NCBI GenBank assembly: GCA_034420495.1
Contig: DAOULG010000108.1
Span: 1-8,380, forward strand
DNA from: VYDC01 sp034420495
GTDB taxonomy: Bacteria; Chloroflexota; Dehalococcoidia; UBA2979
Reading direction: 5' to 3'
DNA length: 8,380 nucleotides
Both the position numbers and the translations under genes were made by a program. The notes beneath the pieces were generated by a model. That model saw nothing but the letters and a program-made list of their open reading frames with translations. It ran no database searches and was not told the origin of the DNA. This document shows, piece by piece, positions 6,656-8,380 of this stretch (position 1 is its first letter; every line of letters begins with the position of its first letter).

Positions 6656-8380
6656 CAGCGGGCCTGCGCCCGGGCGGCGGCCGGCTCCGTCCCGCGGCCG
6701 GCGGGGGTGCGGCTCTCCTCGTCCTCATCCTCCGCGGGGGGATCTCCCTCGGCCTCCCCCTCGCCCTCCTCCTCCGGCTCCTCGAGCATCCCGGCGAAGT
6801 CGATCGTGATCCGCTCGGCGCGCTGCGGCGTCCACCGCCAGGGAACCCACTGCGGCTCGAGCGTCACGCGGGGCAGCTCCTCGAGCGAGAGGAGCGCGAC
6901 CAGCCTCGCGGCGGCCTCCCCCGGCTCGAGGCCGGTGAGCTCGGCGCGCAGCGGGTCGAGGTCGGGGACGGCGTGCACGCGTCCCTGCGCCTGGATGAGG
7001 ACGCCGCCCCCCGTTCCCTCCGGCGGCGAGGAGAGCGTCGCGGAGACGGTGTCGTGGAGGAGGGCGACCCCCTCGGGGAGCGCCTCCTCGATGAGGAGCC
7101 GGGCGTAGGCGGCGGCGTCGTCGTCGGTGACCATGAGCCCCGAGGCGAGCGCCGTGTAGTCCACGAGGAAGAGATCGGTCGCCTCCTCCAGGAGCGCCTG
7201 CGGCTGCTCGCCCAGGATCACGATCCCGACCGTCGCCTCAAGGAGGGTCGCCTCCTCGGAGGCGGCGTGGAGCTCCCGGGCCCCGGCGCGGGCGAGGACC
7301 TCGGGGGCGAGCTCGCGGAGGCGGTCGACGTCCTCCTGCGCGACGGCCGGAACCAGGACGTTGGAGCCGCCCTCTGAGGCGACCGGGTTGATGACGCTGA
7401 GCGTGACCGGGAGCTCCTCGCCGAGGATGCCGATCTCGCCCGGGGCGACGTTGCCGTCGACGCCGGGGTACTCCGCCGCCGCCCCCACCTCCACCGAGCC
7501 GCCGGGCGGCACGACGGCCGGCCTCTCGGTGAGGAAGGCCGTCCCGGAGTCGGTGCGGGCCACCGTGTCGGCCGGCAGGTCGACGGGGGAGTCCCCCCCG
7601 TTGCTGAAGCGCAGGAGGGTCGAGGCGCGCTCGTCGCCGATCTCGACCTCGCCGGTCGGCACCGTGGCGAGCGTGACGGAGAACTCCCGCTCGATGCTCT
7701 CCGCCGGGACGATCGCGAGCGAGACGTCCGGCTCCTCGATCAGCGGCTGCGGCCGCGCCTGCGCCTGGCGGCTGAAGGGCTCGCTCGCCGGCACCACCAC
7801 GATGCGCGCCGAGGGGAGCTGGTAGCAGGCGGCGGCGCCGGCCAGCGCGGCCGCCGCCAGCAGGAGGAGCCCGCGCAGCGAGGACCCGAGCCGGGGCATC
7901 GGGATCGCGAAGCGGCGGCCGCCGACGCGCAGCCGCCACGGCCCGCGCCGGAGCCCGCGGGGCGAGCGCGAGGCGCGCAGACCGTTCGCCCGGGCGTGCG
8001 CGCGCACGTCGCCGCGCGAGGAGACGATGCCGAGCGCGATGCCCCGGCGGCGCACGTGGGCCGCGACGTGCGCCCACGCCGTCGCCGTCCGGAGCGCGCG
8101 GGCGCCGCGCGGGACCACCAGCATGATGTCGGGCTCGGTCGCGGTGTCGATGCGCCCGATCACCGCCTGCCAGTCGTCGTCGCGCTGCGCCACGACGGTG
8201 GCGACCCCCGGCAGCTCCCGCCTCCCGCGGCCGCGCCTCCGGCGCTCGGGCCTCGGGCGGGGCGGGCGCGGCTCGCGGGCCGGGCGCCCGAAGAGGATCG
8301 CGCGCGCCGCCGAGCCGAGGCGCGCGGGGGCGCGGAGCGCCGCGCGCGCGGCCGCGCCGGCCCCCCGCCGCGCGGCGCCG
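6655..8380 (-). CDS. Membrane protein with baseplate J-like domain (5' end open at window edge)
   Basis: The minus-strand frame ending in TGA at 6657-6655 is open to the window edge. GTG 8193-8191 would give 512 residues, but upstream codons keep all A/T bases out of third positions (text includes RAILFGRP), so coding probably continues further upstream. Numbering from that GTG, residues 12-80 form a small alpha/beta-looking domain (VIGRIDTATEPDIMLVVPRGARAL...GIALGIVSSRGDVRAHARANGL). A basic stretch and one membrane segment follow at 105-122, which by the positive-inside rule places the rest outside the cytoplasm. Residues about 195-280 match the baseplate J/gp47 pattern: DTVARTDSGTAFLT, VVPPGGSVEV, YPGVDGNVAPGEIG and INPVASEGGSN. 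A long C-terminal part follows (to about 466), then an acidic tail (EEPEEEGEGEAEGD...). There are no tail, sheath or other phage genes nearby, and the next gene is ruvX, so I infer a chromosomal envelope protein of unknown role. Confidence 0.8.
   Translation of the reverse strand, partial: GAARRGAGAAARAALRAPARLGSAARAILFGRPAREPRPPRPRPERRRRGRGRRELPGVATVVAQRDDDWQAVIGRIDTATEPDIMLVVPRGARALRTATAWAHVAAHVRRRGIALGIVSSRGDVRAHARANGLRASRSPRGLRRGPWRLRVGGRRFAIPMPRLGSSLRGLLLLAAAALAGAAACYQLPSARIVVVPASEPFSRQAQARPQPLIEEPDVSLAIVPAESIEREFSVTLATVPTGEVEIGDERASTLLRFSNGGDSPVDLPADTVARTDSGTAFLTERPAVVPPGGSVEVGAAAEYPGVDGNVAPGEIGILGEELPVTLSVINPVASEGGSNVLVPAVAQEDVDRLRELAPEVLARAGARELHAASEEATLLEATVGIVILGEQPQALLEEATDLFLVDYTALASGLMVTDDDAAAYARLLIEEALPEGVALLHDTVSATLSSPPEGTGGGVLIQAQGRVHAVPDLDPLRAELTGLEPGEAAARLVALLSLEELPRVTLEPQWVPWRWTPQRAERITIDFAGMLEEPEEEGEGEAEGDPPAEDEDEESRTPAGRGTEPAAARAQAR

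Noticed and set aside
6655..8380. Prophage or contractile injection system remnant, because of the baseplate-J-like domain
   Set aside because: All other genes are housekeeping, codon use is uniform, and the protein has a membrane helix that phage baseplate J proteins lack.
1..8380. tRNA, rRNA, CRISPR arrays, insertion sequences, attachment sites
   Set aside because: I saw no tRNA-like cloverleaf, no regularly spaced direct repeats, no transposase and no terminal inverted repeats. Almost all bases are accounted for by coding sequence.

Overview
The window is a very GC-rich (clearly above 70%), tightly packed bacterial segment. It reads almost entirely as one leftward (minus-strand) operon. 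In transcription order from the right edge it encodes: a membrane protein with a baseplate-J-like domain (open at the right edge), RuvX/YqgF, the endolytic transglycosylase MltG, shikimate dehydrogenase AroE, an uncharacterised membrane-anchored protein, chorismate synthase AroC, a fused shikimate kinase-dehydroquinate synthase (AroK-AroB), and a small acylphosphatase. Neighbouring genes overlap by 1 to 14 bases or are separated by at most 18 bases, so co-transcription and translational coupling are likely. At the far left, about 185 bases look like the 3' end of a convergent plus-strand gene whose stop codon shares a CTAG palindrome with the acylphosphatase stop.

The order ruvX - mltG - aroE - aroC - aroK - aroB is a familiar chromosomal arrangement in high-GC Actinomycetota. 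A baseplate-J-type membrane protein beside housekeeping genes is something I associate with Chloroflexota. The source is therefore most likely a high-GC actinobacterium of a deep lineage (Thermoleophilia or Rubrobacteria type) or a high-GC Chloroflexota member. This is inference from gene order and composition, and I cannot place it more precisely. Nothing suggests a phage, plasmid or recent transfer: codon use is uniformly G/C at third positions in every gene.

Functionally, four steps of the shikimate pathway are encoded by three genes: dehydroquinate synthase and shikimate kinase (one fused protein), shikimate dehydrogenase, and chorismate synthase. The dehydroquinate dehydratase and EPSP synthase steps, and the entry step, are not present and must be encoded elsewhere. 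RuvX and MltG are general housekeeping functions (nucleic-acid processing and peptidoglycan strand termination) that commonly travel with aro genes.

I do not see a clear new defence, mobile or biosynthetic system. The least explained content is the baseplate-J-like membrane protein and the unnamed membrane-anchored protein between aroE and aroC. No RNA genes, CRISPR arrays, insertion sequences or convincing terminators were found. There is no gene-free stretch longer than 300 bases.
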